Assembly (NCBI RefSeq): GCF_000374445.1
Contig: NZ_KB894413.1
Coordinates: forward strand, 124,001-188,000
Reading direction: 5' to 3'
DNA: 64,000 nt
Origin: Actinokineospora enzanensis DSM 44649
GTDB lineage: Bacteria; Actinomycetota; Actinomycetes; Mycobacteriales; Pseudonocardiaceae
This document shows, in pieces, positions 1 to 9,246 of this stretch. The position numbers and the translations under genes are program-made. Below the pieces are notes generated by a model. It searched no databases. It saw only the letters and a program-made list of their open reading frames with translations, and was not told the origin of the DNA. The first letter of the stretch is position 1, and the number at the start of each line of letters is the position of its first letter.

Positions 1-327
1 CACGTCGACGACGGCGCCGGTGGGGTCGGCGCGCAGCACCGGCGCGGCCGCGGTGAGGTCGCGCACGGCGGCGACCGAGTCGGCGTCCACCTCGCCCGCC
101 TCGGTGACGACGGCGGCGGCCTCCAGGCCCTCGGCACCGCTGGCCACCGCGGCGGCCACGGCGGCCTGCAGCGCGGTCAGCCGCAGCGACGGCAGGGCGA
201 CGGTGGCGGCGGCGTAGGTGCGGCCGTCCAGGTCACGCACGGCGGCGCCCTCGGCGGCCCCCGTCCGCGCCCGACTGGACCGGGCCAGGGTGACGATCTT
301 CGCGTCCTCCGGGTCGAGCTCAGCCAC
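1..327 (-). CDS. Cytidine-deaminase-fold protein without catalytic residues (3' end outside window)
   Basis: The first 109 codons are visible; the C terminus lies beyond position 1. It starts with GTG at 327 (MAELDPEDAKIV) and overlaps the end of the upstream CorC gene by 8 bases, so it is translated in the same operon. The pattern GAAVRDLDGR, then a short strand, then LRLTALQAAVAAAVASG follows the layout of cytidine deaminases. The usual zinc Cys and catalytic Glu (C-A-E-R) are replaced by T-A-L-Q, and no P-C-x2-C motif is seen in the visible part. The position between CorC and (outside) era matches Rv2365c of M. tuberculosis. I infer a non-catalytic paralogue of unknown role, possibly linked to Era or ribosome assembly. 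Confidence 0.7.
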   Translation of the reverse strand, partial: MAELDPEDAKIVTLARSSRARTGAAEGAAVRDLDGRTYAAATVALPSLRLTALQAAVAAAVASGAEGLEAAAVVTEAGEVDADSVAAVRDLTAAAPVLRADPTGAVVDV

Positions 328-1681
328 GCTCGCCGCTCCTCTCTCGGTGTCGCTCCTGGGCGTGCTCCGCGGCACTGTCCGGGACGGTGGTGCCGTCGGA
401 CTCCGCCTCGCCCGGCCGCACCACCACCGAGGTGATCCGGACCCGGCCGCGGTTGTCCTTGCCGCCCTCCGCCCGGAACCGTAGCCCGGTGATCTCCGCC
501 TCCGCACCGGGCAGTGGCACACGTCCCAGTCGCTGGGCGAGCAGGCCGCCCACCGTCTCCACGTCCTGACCGGCCAGCTCCAGGCCGAACAGCGCGCCGA
601 GGTCCTCGACCGGCAGCCGGGAGCTGACCCGCACCGCGCCGTCGGCCAGGTGCTCGACCGGCGGCCGCTCGTCGGTGTCGGACTCGTCGGTGATCTCGCC
701 GACGATCTCCTCCAGGATGTCCTCGATGGTCAGCAGGCCCGCCGTGCCGCCGTACTCGTCGACCGCGATGGCCAGGTGGTTCTTGGACACCTGCATCTCG
801 CGCAGCAGGTCGTCGAGCCGCTTGGTGTCCGGCACGAAGCCCGCGGCGGCCATCACCTCGGTGAGGTTCACCGGCGCGCCGCCGGTCTCCCCGGCCTGCA
901 GGGCGCTGCGCACCAGGTCCTTGAGGTTGACCACGCCGACCACGTCGTCCACGCTCTCGCCGATCACCGGGATGCGGGTGTAGCCGGTGCGCAGCGACAG
1001 GGCCAGCGCCTGCCGCACCGACTTGGTCTGCTCGATCCACACCATCTCGGTGCGCGGCACCATGACCTCGCGGGCGATCGTGCCGCGCAGCTCGAACACC
1101 GAGTGGATCATCTCGCGCTCGTCCGCGTCGACCACGCCGCGCTCCTCGGCCAGGTCGACCAGCTCGCGCAGCTCCACCTCGGAGGAGAACGGGCCCTCGC
1201 GGAAGCCCTTGCCCGGAGTGATGGCGTTGCCGACCAGGATCAGGAACCGGGACAGCGGGCCGAGCACCGAGCCGAGCACCCGCACCGGCCCGGCCGCGAT
1301 CAACCCGACGCCGTAGGGGTGCTGGCGGCCGATGGTGCGCGGGCCCACGCCGACCAGCACGTACGACACCACGATCATGCCCAGCGCGGCGACCAGCCCG
1401 GCCAGCCAGGCGGGGTCGATCGAGCGCGCGCAGACGAAGGTGACCAGGACGGTGGCCGCCAGCTCGCAGCCCAGCCGCAGCAACAGCAGCAGGTTGATGT
1501 GCCGGGGCCGCTCGTCGACCACCGCGATCAGCTGCTTCGCGCCGGTGCGGCCGGACCGCACCAGGCCCTCCACCCTGGCCTTGGACACCGCGGACAGCGA
1601 CGCGTCGGCGGCGGCGAAGCACCCGGCGGCCAGCACCAGCAGGACCGCGACGACGAGCAGACCGACCGAGTCGGCGGGCAC
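320..1681 (-). CDS. CNNM/CorC family membrane protein with CBS pair (HlyC/CorC type)
   Basis: About 453 residues. The N-terminal DUF21/CNNM region (residues ~5-150) has three to four hydrophobic segments. Two CBS domains follow at ~215-340 (EVMVPRTEMVWIE and the DEYGGTAGLLTIEDILEEIVGEI hallmark), then a C-terminal CorC_HlyC transporter-associated domain to ~430 and a charged tail. Family members take part in Mg2+/Co2+ homeostasis at the membrane. I chose the GTG at 1681 because GAGGA lies 9 bases upstream and the gene then begins 5 bases after the ybeY stop. A CTG at 1690 would overlap that stop. It is co-transcribed with ybeY upstream and the deaminase-fold gene downstream. Confidence 0.85.
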   Translation of the reverse strand: MPADSVGLLVVAVLLVLAAGCFAAADASLSAVSKARVEGLVRSGRTGAKQLIAVVDERPRHINLLLLLRLGCELAATVLVTFVCARSIDPAWLAGLVAALGMIVVSYVLVGVGPRTIGRQHPYGVGLIAAGPVRVLGSVLGPLSRFLILVGNAITPGKGFREGPFSSEVELRELVDLAEERGVVDADEREMIHSVFELRGTIAREVMVPRTEMVWIEQTKSVRQALALSLRTGYTRIPVIGESVDDVVGVVNLKDLVRSALQAGETGGAPVNLTEVMAAAGFVPDTKRLDDLLREMQVSKNHLAIAVDEYGGTAGLLTIEDILEEIVGEITDESDTDERPPVEHLADGAVRVSSRLPVEDLGALFGLELAGQDVETVGGLLAQRLGRVPLPGAEAEITGLRFRAEGGKDNRGRVRITSVVVRPGEAESDGTTVPDSAAEHAQERHRERSGERG

Positions 1682-1686
1682 CGGGG

Positions 1687-2229
1687 TCAGTCCTCGGGCT
1701 GCTCGGCGAGACCGACGGCGCCGAGCAGCTTGTCGTCCTCCACCCGCTGCGCGGCCCGGCGCCGGGCGTCCGCGGCGGCGGTGCGGAAGTCGGCGAGGAT
1801 GCGCTTCTGCAGGGTGAACATCTCCCGCTCCTCGGCGGGCTCGGCGTGGTCGTAGCCGAGCAGGTGCAGCACGCCGTGCACGGTCAGCAGGTGCAGCTCG
1901 TCGAGCAGGCTGTGGCCCGCGGTGCGCGCTTGGTCCTTGGCGAACGCCGGGCACAGCACGATGTCGCCGAGCAGCGCGGGCCCGGACTCGGAGGCGTCCG
2001 GGCGGCGCGCCGAGTCCAGCTCGTCCATCGGGAACGCCATCACGTCGGTGGGACCGGGCAGGTCCATCCACCGCTCGTGCAGGTCGGCCATCACGTCCAG
2101 CTCGACCAGCAGCACCGACAGCTCGGCGAGCTTGCTGACGTTCATGCGGTCCAGGGCGAACCGGGCCGCCGCGACGATCGACGCCTCGTCGACCGCCACC
2201 CCCGACTCGTTGGCGATCTCGATACTCAC
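1687..2229 (-). CDS. ybeY: Endoribonuclease YbeY (rRNA maturation factor)
   Basis: 180 residues with the zinc motif [11 protein letters not shown] at residues 118-128 (His118, His122, His128 as metal ligands). YbeY is a single-strand endoribonuclease in 16S rRNA 3' maturation and late 70S quality control. It starts at GTG 2229 (MSIEIAN), 22 bases after the phoH stop, and is followed directly by the CorC gene. phoH-ybeY-corC-(deaminase-like)-era is the standard actinobacterial order. The C-terminal ~25 residues, rich in Arg and acidic residues, are an extension beyond the core fold. Confidence 0.95.
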   Translation of the reverse strand: MSIEIANESGVAVDEASIVAAARFALDRMNVSKLAELSVLLVELDVMADLHERWMDLPGPTDVMAFPMDELDSARRPDASESGPALLGDIVLCPAFAKDQARTAGHSLLDELHLLTVHGVLHLLGYDHAEPAEEREMFTLQKRILADFRTAAADARRRAAQRVEDDKLLGAVGLAEQPED

Positions 2230-2251
2230 CGGGCCATTGTCGCCGGTCGGC

Positions 2252-3322
<1,071 letters not shown>

Positions 3323-3430
3323 GCGCCCTCTGCCCCACCTTCACCCAGGCGCTCGCGCGCCCCACGTCCCGACCCCACCGATGCTATCCCCCACCCCGCC
3401 CCCACCGCACCGACAAAACCGCGCCCCCGC

Positions 3431-3505
3431 CACTAGGCGCTGTCCTGCAAGTCCGGCACACGCTATCCGCGCCCGCGCGCCAGACTTACCGGACAGCGCC
3501 TAGTG
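3431..3505. mobile_element. 75-bp inverted-repeat element (MITE-like)
   Basis: Two perfect 15-base inverted ends, CACTAGGCGCTGTCC at 3431-3445 and GGACAGCGCCTAGTG at 3491-3505, enclose 45 bases. Pairing continues imperfectly inwards (about 9 of the next 12 bases). Read as GGCGCTGTCC...GGACAGCGCC, the element is flanked by TA on each side, as expected of a TA target duplication (IS630/Tc1 or some IS5-type transposons). No transposase is present. It ends 9 bases before the HIT start codon, so it forms the HIT promoter and upstream region. This is inference from symmetry alone; no second copy was noticed in the window. Confidence 0.55.
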
Positions 3506-3514
3506 TGCCGTCCC

Positions 3515-3856
3515 ATGGCCGACTGCTTGTTCTGCAAGATCATCGCTGGCGACATCCCGTCCACCGGGGTTCACGAGACCGACACCACCTACGCGTTCCG
3601 CGACATCAACCCGCAATCCCGCGTCCACGTCCTGGTGGTCCCCAAGAACCACCACGAGGACGCGAACGAGCTGGCGAACCACCCGAACCTGCTCGCGGCC
3701 CTCCTGAAGGCAGGTGTCGAGGTAGCGGACATCGAAGGCATCAAGGACTCCGGCTACCGCTTCGTCTTCAACACCGGCGACGACGCCTGCCGCACCGTCT
3801 TCCACGCCCACCTACACGTCCTGGGCGGCGAACAACTCACCGACTTCGGCCGCTAA
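3515..3856 (+). CDS. HIT family nucleotide-binding hydrolase
   Basis: 113 residues, typical of HINT-like proteins. The N-terminal C-L-F-C-K-I-I zinc-type pair is at residues 4-9. The histidine triad H-A-H-L-H-V-L lies near residue 100, with the central His as nucleophile for hydrolysing nucleoside phosphoramidates or AMP-linked substrates. I chose ATG 3515 (MADCLFCK) over a start at 3503, because the latter would lie inside the inverted repeat. No Shine-Dalgarno is visible and a TAGTGT hexamer sits 8 bases before the ATG, so a leaderless transcript is possible. It is a lone plus-strand gene between minus-strand operons. Confidence 0.9.
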   Translation: MADCLFCKIIAGDIPSTGVHETDTTYAFRDINPQSRVHVLVVPKNHHEDANELANHPNLLAALLKAGVEVADIEGIKDSGYRFVFNTGDDACRTVFHAHLHVLGGEQLTDFGR

Positions 3857-3993
3857 CCCCAAACCCCCCAACACAAGCACAAAAGGCAAGAAAGAAGGAA
3901 GAAGAACGAAAACGAGGGCCGAAGGACAAGCGGCAAGGGGCGAGGGACAGGGAGCAAGAGGCAGGAGGCGGGAGGCAGAAACGACAGCCACCG

Positions 3994-4097
3994 CTGGTCC
4001 AGCGCCACCATGGCCAGCGCCCGCCAACGCGAGGAGCTCGCACCGTTGGTCCAACGCCATCGCCCCCAGCGCCCGCCAACGCGAGGAACTCGCACCG
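3994..4097. repeat. Two-copy 52-bp tandem repeat
   Basis: Unit 1 (3994-4045) and unit 2 (4046-4097) align without gaps. The core CAGCGCCCGCCAACGCGAGG is identical in both, and the 33-bp stretches 4014-4046 and 4066-4098 differ at one base. The 5' part of each unit is a small palindrome (CTGGTCCAG or TTGGTCCAA), changed on both arms together, which hints that pairing is kept. Confidence 0.75.
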
Positions 4098-4223
4098 TGG
4101 GGGCCTGGGGGCTCGGCCCCCAGAACAAGGAACCGCCCGCCCAGGGAAGAAGCCCGCAGGGCTACGAACAGGAAGCCGCGCGGGCGGTGAAGCCTGGGGG
4201 TCGCTCCACCGCCCCGCGCGGCG

Positions 4224-4254
4224 CCGCCGGACCGAGGGGGGAGGTGTCCGGCGG
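4224..4254 (-). terminator. Candidate terminator after rsmE
   Basis: Perfect 9-bp inverted repeat CCGCCGGAC (4224-4232) / GTCCGGCGG (4246-4254) with a 13-base loop, about 70 bases downstream of the rsmE stop on the minus strand. There is no U-tract, as is common in high-GC actinobacteria. Confidence 0.4.
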
Positions 4255-4321
4255 TAGTCGGGTGAATGCGCTTCGCAATACTTGAAACGCTTTGCGGATA
4301 AAGGGTAAACCCTCGGCTGAC

Positions 4322-5056
4322 TCAGCGCCAGCGGGCGGTGAGGGCGCCGAGGGCGCCGAGGGCGACCGCGGCGGCGGTGGACGTGCGCAGTACAGCGGGT
4401 CCGAGCCGGGTCGGGCGGGCTCCGGCCTGTTCAAGGGCGTCGAGCTCGTCGGGAGCGATGCCACCCTCGGGTCCGACCACCACGACAAGATCACCCGTTT
4501 CGGGTAGTGGGATATCGGCCAGCCGGGTGGCCCGGTCCGCTTCCAGGACGAGGGCGAGGGCCGCCGACCGGGTCAGGTCGAGCAGGCCGGGCAGGCCGAC
4601 CGGGTCGGCGATGTCCGGGATCCAGGGCCTGCGGGCCTGTTTGGCGGCCTCGCGGGCGGTGGCGCGCCAGCGGGTCAGTGCCTTGTCGCCGCGCGGGCCG
4701 TCGTCCCACCTGGCGATGCTGCGGCCTGCCCGCCATGGCACGATCGCGTCGGCGCCCGCCTCGGTGGCCAGTTCCACGGCCAGCTCGCCCCGGTCGCCCT
4801 TGACCAGCGCCTGGACCACGACCACGCGCAGCTCCGGCGCCGGTTCGGTCCACCGCTCCAGCACGTCCAGTTCGAGGCTGTCGCGGGCGGCGGCGGTGAC
4901 GGCGCAGCGGGCGGTGCCGCCGCGGCCGTCGGCGATCAGCAGCTCCTCGCCGACGCGCAGCCTGCGGACGGCGGCGGCGTGCCTGCCCTCGGGGCCGTCG
5001 AGCACGTGCGTGTCGCCCGCGGGCAGCGCGTCGACCAGGAACAGCGCCAGGGTCAT
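4322..5056 (-). CDS. rsmE: 16S rRNA (uracil1498-N3)-methyltransferase RsmE
   Basis: 244 residues. An N-terminal PUA-like domain (residues 1-70, with [21 protein letters not shown]) is followed by a SPOUT knot domain ending in [17 protein letters not shown] and [19 protein letters not shown], which form the SAM-binding trefoil. It methylates N3 of U1498 in 16S rRNA, using assembled 30S subunits. Start ATG 5056 overlaps the dnaJ stop (ATGA), so it is translationally coupled as the last gene of hrcA-dnaJ-rsmE. Confidence 0.94.
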   Translation of the reverse strand: MTLALFLVDALPAGDTHVLDGPEGRHAAAVRRLRVGEELLIADGRGGTARCAVTAAARDSLELDVLERWTEPAPELRVVVVQALVKGDRGELAVELATEAGADAIVPWRAGRSIARWDDGPRGDKALTRWRATAREAAKQARRPWIPDIADPVGLPGLLDLTRSAALALVLEADRATRLADIPLPETGDLVVVVGPEGGIAPDELDALEQAGARPTRLGPAVLRTSTAAAVALGALGALTARWR

Positions 5057-6213
5057 CGGGTGTGGCGGGAGCGCAGCCGGGAGAACAGCCCGCCCGCGCG
5101 CCCGTTGGCACCGGCCAGGGTGTGTTCCTCCTCGCCGCGCACCGCGGCCAGCTCGCGCAGCAGCTCGGTCTGCCGGGCGTCGAGCCGGGTGGGGATCTCC
5201 ACCTCGACGTGCACGTGCAGGTCGCCACGGCCGTCGACGCGGCCGGTGGAGCGCAGCCGGGGCAGGCCGCGGCCGGACATGACCAGCTCGGTGTCCGGCT
5301 GGGTGCCGGGCTCCAGCTCCAGGTCGACCGGGCCGTCCAGGGTCTCCAGCGGCAGTACCGCGCCGAGCGCGGCGGTGGTCATCGGGACCCGCAGGGTGCA
5401 GTGCAGGTCGGCGCCCGCGCGCTCGAAGGTGGCGTGCGGCAGCTCCTCGACCTCGACATACAGGTCGCCTGCCGGGCCGCCGCCCGGTCCGACCTCGCCC
5501 TGTCCGGACAGCCGGACGCGCATGCCGTCGGCGACGCCGGGCGGGATCTTGGCGGCGATGGTGCGCCGGGCGCGCACCCGGCCCTCGCCTTGGCACTGCC
5601 TGCACGGGTCGGGGATGACCTCGCCGAGGCCGCGGCAGGTGTGGCAGGCGCGCGCGGTGACGACCTGGCCGAGGAAGGAGCGCTGCACGGACTGGACCTC
5701 GCCGCGCCCGCCGCAGGTGTCGCAGGTGACCGGGACGCTGCCCGCGGCGCAGCCGGAGCCGCGGCACAGGTCGCACAGGATGGCGGTCTCCACCGCGATC
5801 TCGCGGGTGACGCCGGTGGCGCACTCCTCCAGGGTCATCTGGATGCGCAGCAGCGCGTCCGACCCGGGCTGCACCCGGCTGCGCGGGCCGCGCCCGCCGC
5901 CGCCCGCGCCCGCCGCGCCGAAGAAGGCGTCCATGATGTCGCCGAGACCGAACCCGCCGAACGGGTCGCGGCCGCCACCGCCGCCGCCCCCCATGGCGCC
6001 CAGCGGGTCGCCGCCAAGGTCCACGATCTTGCGCTTCTGTGGGTCGGAGAGCACCTCGTAGGCGGCGGTGACCTCGCGGAAGCGGGTCTGCGCTGCCTCG
6101 TCCGGGTTGACGTCCGGGTGCAGCTCGCGCGCCAGCTTGCGGTAGGCGCGCTTGATCTCCTCGGAGGTCGCGTCCTGCCGCACCCCGAGCGTCCCGTAGT
6201 AGTCCCTCGCCAC
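5053..6213 (-). CDS. dnaJ: Chaperone protein DnaJ (DnaJ2 type)
   Basis: 386 residues in canonical order: J domain (1-70) with the HPD tripeptide at residues 32-34, a Gly-rich segment (~75-115), four CxxCxGxG zinc repeats ([32 protein letters not shown]) and the C-terminal substrate-binding domain. It is the DnaK co-chaperone that stimulates ATP hydrolysis. I chose GTG 6213 ([10 protein letters not shown]) because AGGAGGA lies 9 bases upstream and other DnaJ proteins start here. It lies 63 bases after hrcA and overlaps rsmE. Confidence 0.95.
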   Translation of the reverse strand: MARDYYGTLGVRQDATSEEIKRAYRKLARELHPDVNPDEAAQTRFREVTAAYEVLSDPQKRKIVDLGGDPLGAMGGGGGGGRDPFGGFGLGDIMDAFFGAAGAGGGGRGPRSRVQPGSDALLRIQMTLEECATGVTREIAVETAILCDLCRGSGCAAGSVPVTCDTCGGRGEVQSVQRSFLGQVVTARACHTCRGLGEVIPDPCRQCQGEGRVRARRTIAAKIPPGVADGMRVRLSGQGEVGPGGGPAGDLYVEVEELPHATFERAGADLHCTLRVPMTTAALGAVLPLETLDGPVDLELEPGTQPDTELVMSGRGLPRLRSTGRVDGRGDLHVHVEVEIPTRLDARQTELLRELAAVRGEEEHTLAGANGRAGGLFSRLRSRHTR

Positions 6214-6276
6214 CGTGTCCAGTCCTCCTGCCCCGGGCACCCGGGACCAGTCGTTTTACTTCAGAGCCGACCCTCG

Positions 6277-7299
6277 TTAGTGGCCGAGGATCTCGCCGAC
6301 GTAGTTCGCCACCGCGCGGACCGCGGCGATGTTCGTGGGGTAGTCCATCCGGGTCGGCCCGACCACGCCCATGCCGCCCAGCAGCGCGGCCCTGGTGCCG
6401 TAGCCGATCGACACCACCGAGGTGCTGCGCATCTCCTCGGCCTCGTTCTCCTCGCCGATACGCACCGTGATGGTGCCCGGGTCGGCCGTGGCGGCCAGCA
6501 GCTTGAGCACCACGACCTGCTCCTCCAGCGCCTCCAGCACCTGCCGCAGCGAGTTCGGGAAGTCGGCGACGTTGCGGGTCAGGTTGGCGGTGCCGCCCAG
6601 CACCAGCCGCTCCTCGGGGTGCTCGACCAACGACTCGATCAGCACCGTGGCCACCCGGACCATCACCTCGCGCAGCTCGACCGGGGTGGTGTCGGTCAGC
6701 TCGGCCACGCCCGCGGCGGCGTCGGTGAGCCGCTTGCCCGCCAGCCGGGAGTTCAGCATGGCGCGCAGCCGCGCGACGGTCTCGTCCGTGACGACGTCGC
6801 CGAGGTCGACCACCCGCTGGTCGACCCGGCCGGTGTCGGTGATCAGCACCATCATCAGCCGGGCCGGGGTGATGCCGACCAGCTCGACGTGCCGCACGGT
6901 GGAGGTGGTCAGCGTCGGGTACTGGATCACCGCGACCTGCCTGGTCAGCTGGGCCAGCAGCCGCACGCTGCGGCGCATCACGTCGTCCAGGTCGATGGCG
7001 CCGTCCAGGAAGGTCTGGATGGCCCGGCGCTCGGCCGAGCTGAGCGGCTTCACCTCGGTGAGCCGGTCGACGAACAGCCGGTAGCCCTTGTCGGTGGGGA
7101 TGCGGCCCGCGCTGGTGTGCGGCTGCGTGATGTAGCCGTCCTCCTCCAGCGAGGCCATGTCGTTGCGCACGGTCGCGCTGGACACGCCCAGGTTGTGCCG
7201 GTCCACGATGGCCTTCGAGGCGACCGGCTCGTGGTTGCTGACGTAGTCGGCGACGATGGCGCGCAGCACCTCGAACCGGCGTTCGTCCGTGCTGACCAC
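6277..7299 (-). CDS. hrcA: Heat-inducible transcription repressor HrcA
   Basis: 340 residues. An N-terminal winged helix (residues ~3-75, including [39 protein letters not shown]) is followed by a GAF-like C-terminal domain. HrcA normally binds CIRCE elements and represses groE-type chaperone genes, with refolding helped by GroEL. Start GTG 7299 follows GAGGGGG by six bases. No CIRCE sequence (TTAGCACTC-N9-GAGTGCTAA) is visible upstream, so autoregulation through CIRCE is not supported here. It heads hrcA-dnaJ-rsmE. Confidence 0.94.
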   Translation of the reverse strand: MVSTDERRFEVLRAIVADYVSNHEPVASKAIVDRHNLGVSSATVRNDMASLEEDGYITQPHTSAGRIPTDKGYRLFVDRLTEVKPLSSAERRAIQTFLDGAIDLDDVMRRSVRLLAQLTRQVAVIQYPTLTTSTVRHVELVGITPARLMMVLITDTGRVDQRVVDLGDVVTDETVARLRAMLNSRLAGKRLTDAAAGVAELTDTTPVELREVMVRVATVLIESLVEHPEERLVLGGTANLTRNVADFPNSLRQVLEALEEQVVVLKLLAATADPGTITVRIGEENEAEEMRSTSVVSIGYGTRAALLGGMGVVGPTRMDYPTNIAAVRAVANYVGEILGH

Positions 7300-7414
7300 G
7301 CGCCACCCCCTCGCATCCCACGCCGCGGCCGCGTCCCGGTCGACGCGCCTCAGCCCAAGTTTACGGAGCGCGGCCGATGGCCGGGGGTGCGGTCCACCAC
7401 CGGTTTCGCGAGGA

Positions 7415-7711
7415 TCACCTGGCCCCCGCCCCGTCCCGGTGCTCCGGGTGCTCCAGCGTGCGCAGCGCGGCCGACGCGGCGATCCGGATGATCGGGTCGG
7501 TGTGCTCGGCCGCGGCGGTGATGATCTCGACCGATCCCGGCCCGCCGATCCGGCCTGCCAGGTACACGGCCTTGCAGGCCAGCACGGTGTCATCGGCGGC
7601 GGCTAACTCGGCCAGGTGCGGCAACGCGGCCTGGCCCAGCTCGCTGGCGGCGTCGAAGTCGGTGACGGCGCCCGCGAGTCGTCGCCGCACGTCCTGCAGG
7701 GTGATCGGCAT
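7415..7711 (-). CDS. Small HEAT-repeat-like protein
   Basis: 98 residues from ATG 7711 ([12 protein letters not shown]), with GAGGAG 5 bases upstream. The sequence is a run of amphipathic helix pairs, for example [33 protein letters not shown] and [18 protein letters not shown], which read as two HEAT-type repeats. No catalytic motif is visible and it probably mediates protein contacts. It is monocistronic on the minus strand, upstream of hrcA. I do not recognise a specific family. Confidence 0.7.
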   Translation of the reverse strand: MPITLQDVRRRLAGAVTDFDAASELGQAALPHLAELAAADDTVLACKAVYLAGRIGGPGSVEIITAAAEHTDPIIRIAASAALRTLEHPEHRDGAGAR

Positions 7712-7907
7712 CCGGACTCCTCGGGTCGGCGGGCGGGTGCTGCCCACAAGAGGGGGATCGGCGGTGCCAGATACGCCCTGCGGCGGAAGTCGGGAGCAAG
7801 TCGGGTCTTAGGACCCGATTCGTCCGTCCCGGTGGTGGCGGAGAGCGTCGGCGAGCCGGGGTTCCGGCCCGCCGACGCCAGCCCCTCGGACTTGCTCGGC
7901 AAAGCGA

Positions 7908-7928
7908 CCGGGTGTCCGGGACACCCGG
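7908..7928 (-). terminator. Palindromic terminator after the P450 gene
   Basis: CCGGGTGTCC-G-GGACACCCGG forms a 10-bp perfect stem around one base, starting 16 bases past the P450 stop on the minus strand. The one-base spacing would need some loop opening, so an operator role cannot be excluded. Confidence 0.5.
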
Positions 7929-7943
7929 AACGACCAGGTCCGG

Positions 7944-9161
7944 TCAGACGGAGACCGGGACCTTGGCGGCGCCGCGCAGGTTGATGCGGCCGTTCCAGGT
8001 GACCTCACCCGCCAGGGCCAGGTTCGGGAAGCGCTCGACCAGCCGACCGATGGCGACCCGCCCCTCCATCCGAGCCAAGGCGGCACCGAGGCAGTGGTGC
8101 GGACCGGCACCGAAGGACACGTGTTGACGGGCGTTGGCACGGTCCAGCCGCAGTTCAGCGGCGTCCGGGCCCCAGAAGCGCTCATCGGTGTTGGCAGCCG
8201 CGAGAGTGGCGATGACGAAGCTGCCGACCGGGATCTCGTGCCCGTCGAGCACGAACGGCGCCGTCGTGACGCGCCTGCTGGACTGCACCGGGCTGTCGAA
8301 GCGCAGCAGCTCCTCGACCGCGTTGTCGATCAGGGTGGGGTCGGCGCGCAGGGCGGCGAGCTGGTCGGGGTGGCGCAGCAGGGCGACGGTGCCGTTGGAG
8401 ACCAGGTTGACCGTGGTCTCGTGGCCCGCCACGTAGAGCAGCACGACCTGGGCCACCAGCTCCTCGTCGCTGAGCATCGCGCCGTCGTGCTCGGCCCGGA
8501 CCAGGGCGGTGAGCAGGTCGTCGGCCGGGTTCGCGCGTTTCCACGCGATCACCTCGCCGACCAGGCCGGACAGCTCGCGGTCGGCCTCGCCGATGCGGCA
8601 GGCCAGGTCGAGGTCGGCGATCGGTTCCAACGAGCGGACCAGCAGGCCCGCCAGGTCGCGGACCCGGGTCGAGTCGGTGGGCGGCATGCCGAGCATCTCG
8701 GTGATCACGGTGAACGGCAGCGGGAACGCCAGCTCCTCGACCAGGTCGCCGCCGCCCGCCTCGGCCAGGCCCGCCAGCGCGGTGTCCACCAGCTCGACGA
8801 TGCGCGGTTCCAGGGCGCCGATGGCGCGCGGGGTGAAGACCTTGGTCACCAGGCCGCGCAGGCGGGTGTGGTCGGGGGCGTCGCGGTCGAGCATGGACAG
8901 GCGGCGCCAGGAGTCGCTGGTGCCGATGGCGTCCGAGACCTGCTGGCGGACGGGGTTCGGGGCGAGGTTGCGGTTCTCCACCGACAGTCCGGCCCGTAAG
9001 ACGGCGGTGACGTCCGCGTGTCGGGTGGTCACCCAGAACCCGAGCGGGTGTTCCTGCACCGGATGGTTGTCACGCAGCCGGGCGTACTCGGGATATGGGT
9101 TGTCGGTGAAACCCGGCGCGAACGGGTTGAACAGCTCCGGGTTGAAGACAGCCTCGGTCAT
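7944..9161 (-). CDS. Cytochrome P450
   Basis: 405 residues, the usual size of a soluble bacterial class I P450. The I-helix motif AGHETT is at 245-250, the K-helix E-x-x-R (EELLR) at 283-287, and the heme loop FGAGPHHCLG at 350-359 with Cys357 as axial ligand. Start ATG 9161 follows a GAGGTGGGGTC ribosome-binding stretch. It needs ferredoxin and reductase partners that are not encoded nearby. It is divergent from a TetR regulator, with two palindromes in the 85-bp gap, so substrate-inducible control by that regulator is likely. The CYP family and substrate cannot be assigned from sequence alone. Confidence 0.94.
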   Translation of the reverse strand: MTEAVFNPELFNPFAPGFTDNPYPEYARLRDNHPVQEHPLGFWVTTRHADVTAVLRAGLSVENRNLAPNPVRQQVSDAIGTSDSWRRLSMLDRDAPDHTRLRGLVTKVFTPRAIGALEPRIVELVDTALAGLAEAGGGDLVEELAFPLPFTVITEMLGMPPTDSTRVRDLAGLLVRSLEPIADLDLACRIGEADRELSGLVGEVIAWKRANPADDLLTALVRAEHDGAMLSDEELVAQVVLLYVAGHETTVNLVSNGTVALLRHPDQLAALRADPTLIDNAVEELLRFDSPVQSSRRVTTAPFVLDGHEIPVGSFVIATLAAANTDERFWGPDAAELRLDRANARQHVSFGAGPHHCLGAALARMEGRVAIGRLVERFPNLALAGEVTWNGRINLRGAAKVPVSV

Positions 9162-9184
9162 GACCCCACCTCTTCGACCTTCGC

Positions 9185-9229
9185 TACGTCTTTGACGTAT
9201 CCGACGTCGGTCACATACACAGTGTATGT
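9185..9229. promoter_or_regulatory. Paired TetR operator palindromes
   Basis: Two perfect palindromes lie in the divergent P450/TetR gap. They are TACGTC-TTT-GACGTA at 9185-9199 and ACATACAC-A-GTGTATGT at 9213-9229. Their centres are 29 bases apart, roughly three helical turns. The second also contains the upstream ATG codon of the TetR frame, which argues that translation starts further in. Confidence 0.65.
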
Positions 9230-9246
9230 CAGTAGGGTCTCCCGCT

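Larger units (their letters stand above)
3857..4321. other. 465-bp gene-free stretch with repeats and hairpins
   Basis: This gap separates the 3' end of the HIT gene from the 3' end of rsmE. I see no credible gene. The first ~140 bases are a purine-rich plus strand (AAGGAAGAAG-type). It then holds a two-copy 52-bp tandem repeat, a strong 8-bp hairpin at 4105-4123 (CTGGGGGC-TCG-GCCCCCAG) and a second inverted repeat at 4224-4254 near the rsmE end. Confidence 0.6.

Noticed and set aside
4322-7321. A very long minus-strand frame of about 1000 codons across rsmE, dnaJ and hrcA
   Set aside because: It matches RsmE only in its last 244 codons. The upstream part is a high-GC shadow frame of dnaJ and hrcA, as its Arg/Gly/Pro-rich translation shows.
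7244-7414. CIRCE element before hrcA
   Set aside because: No TTAGCACTC-N9-GAGTGCTAA or close variant is present in the upstream region.
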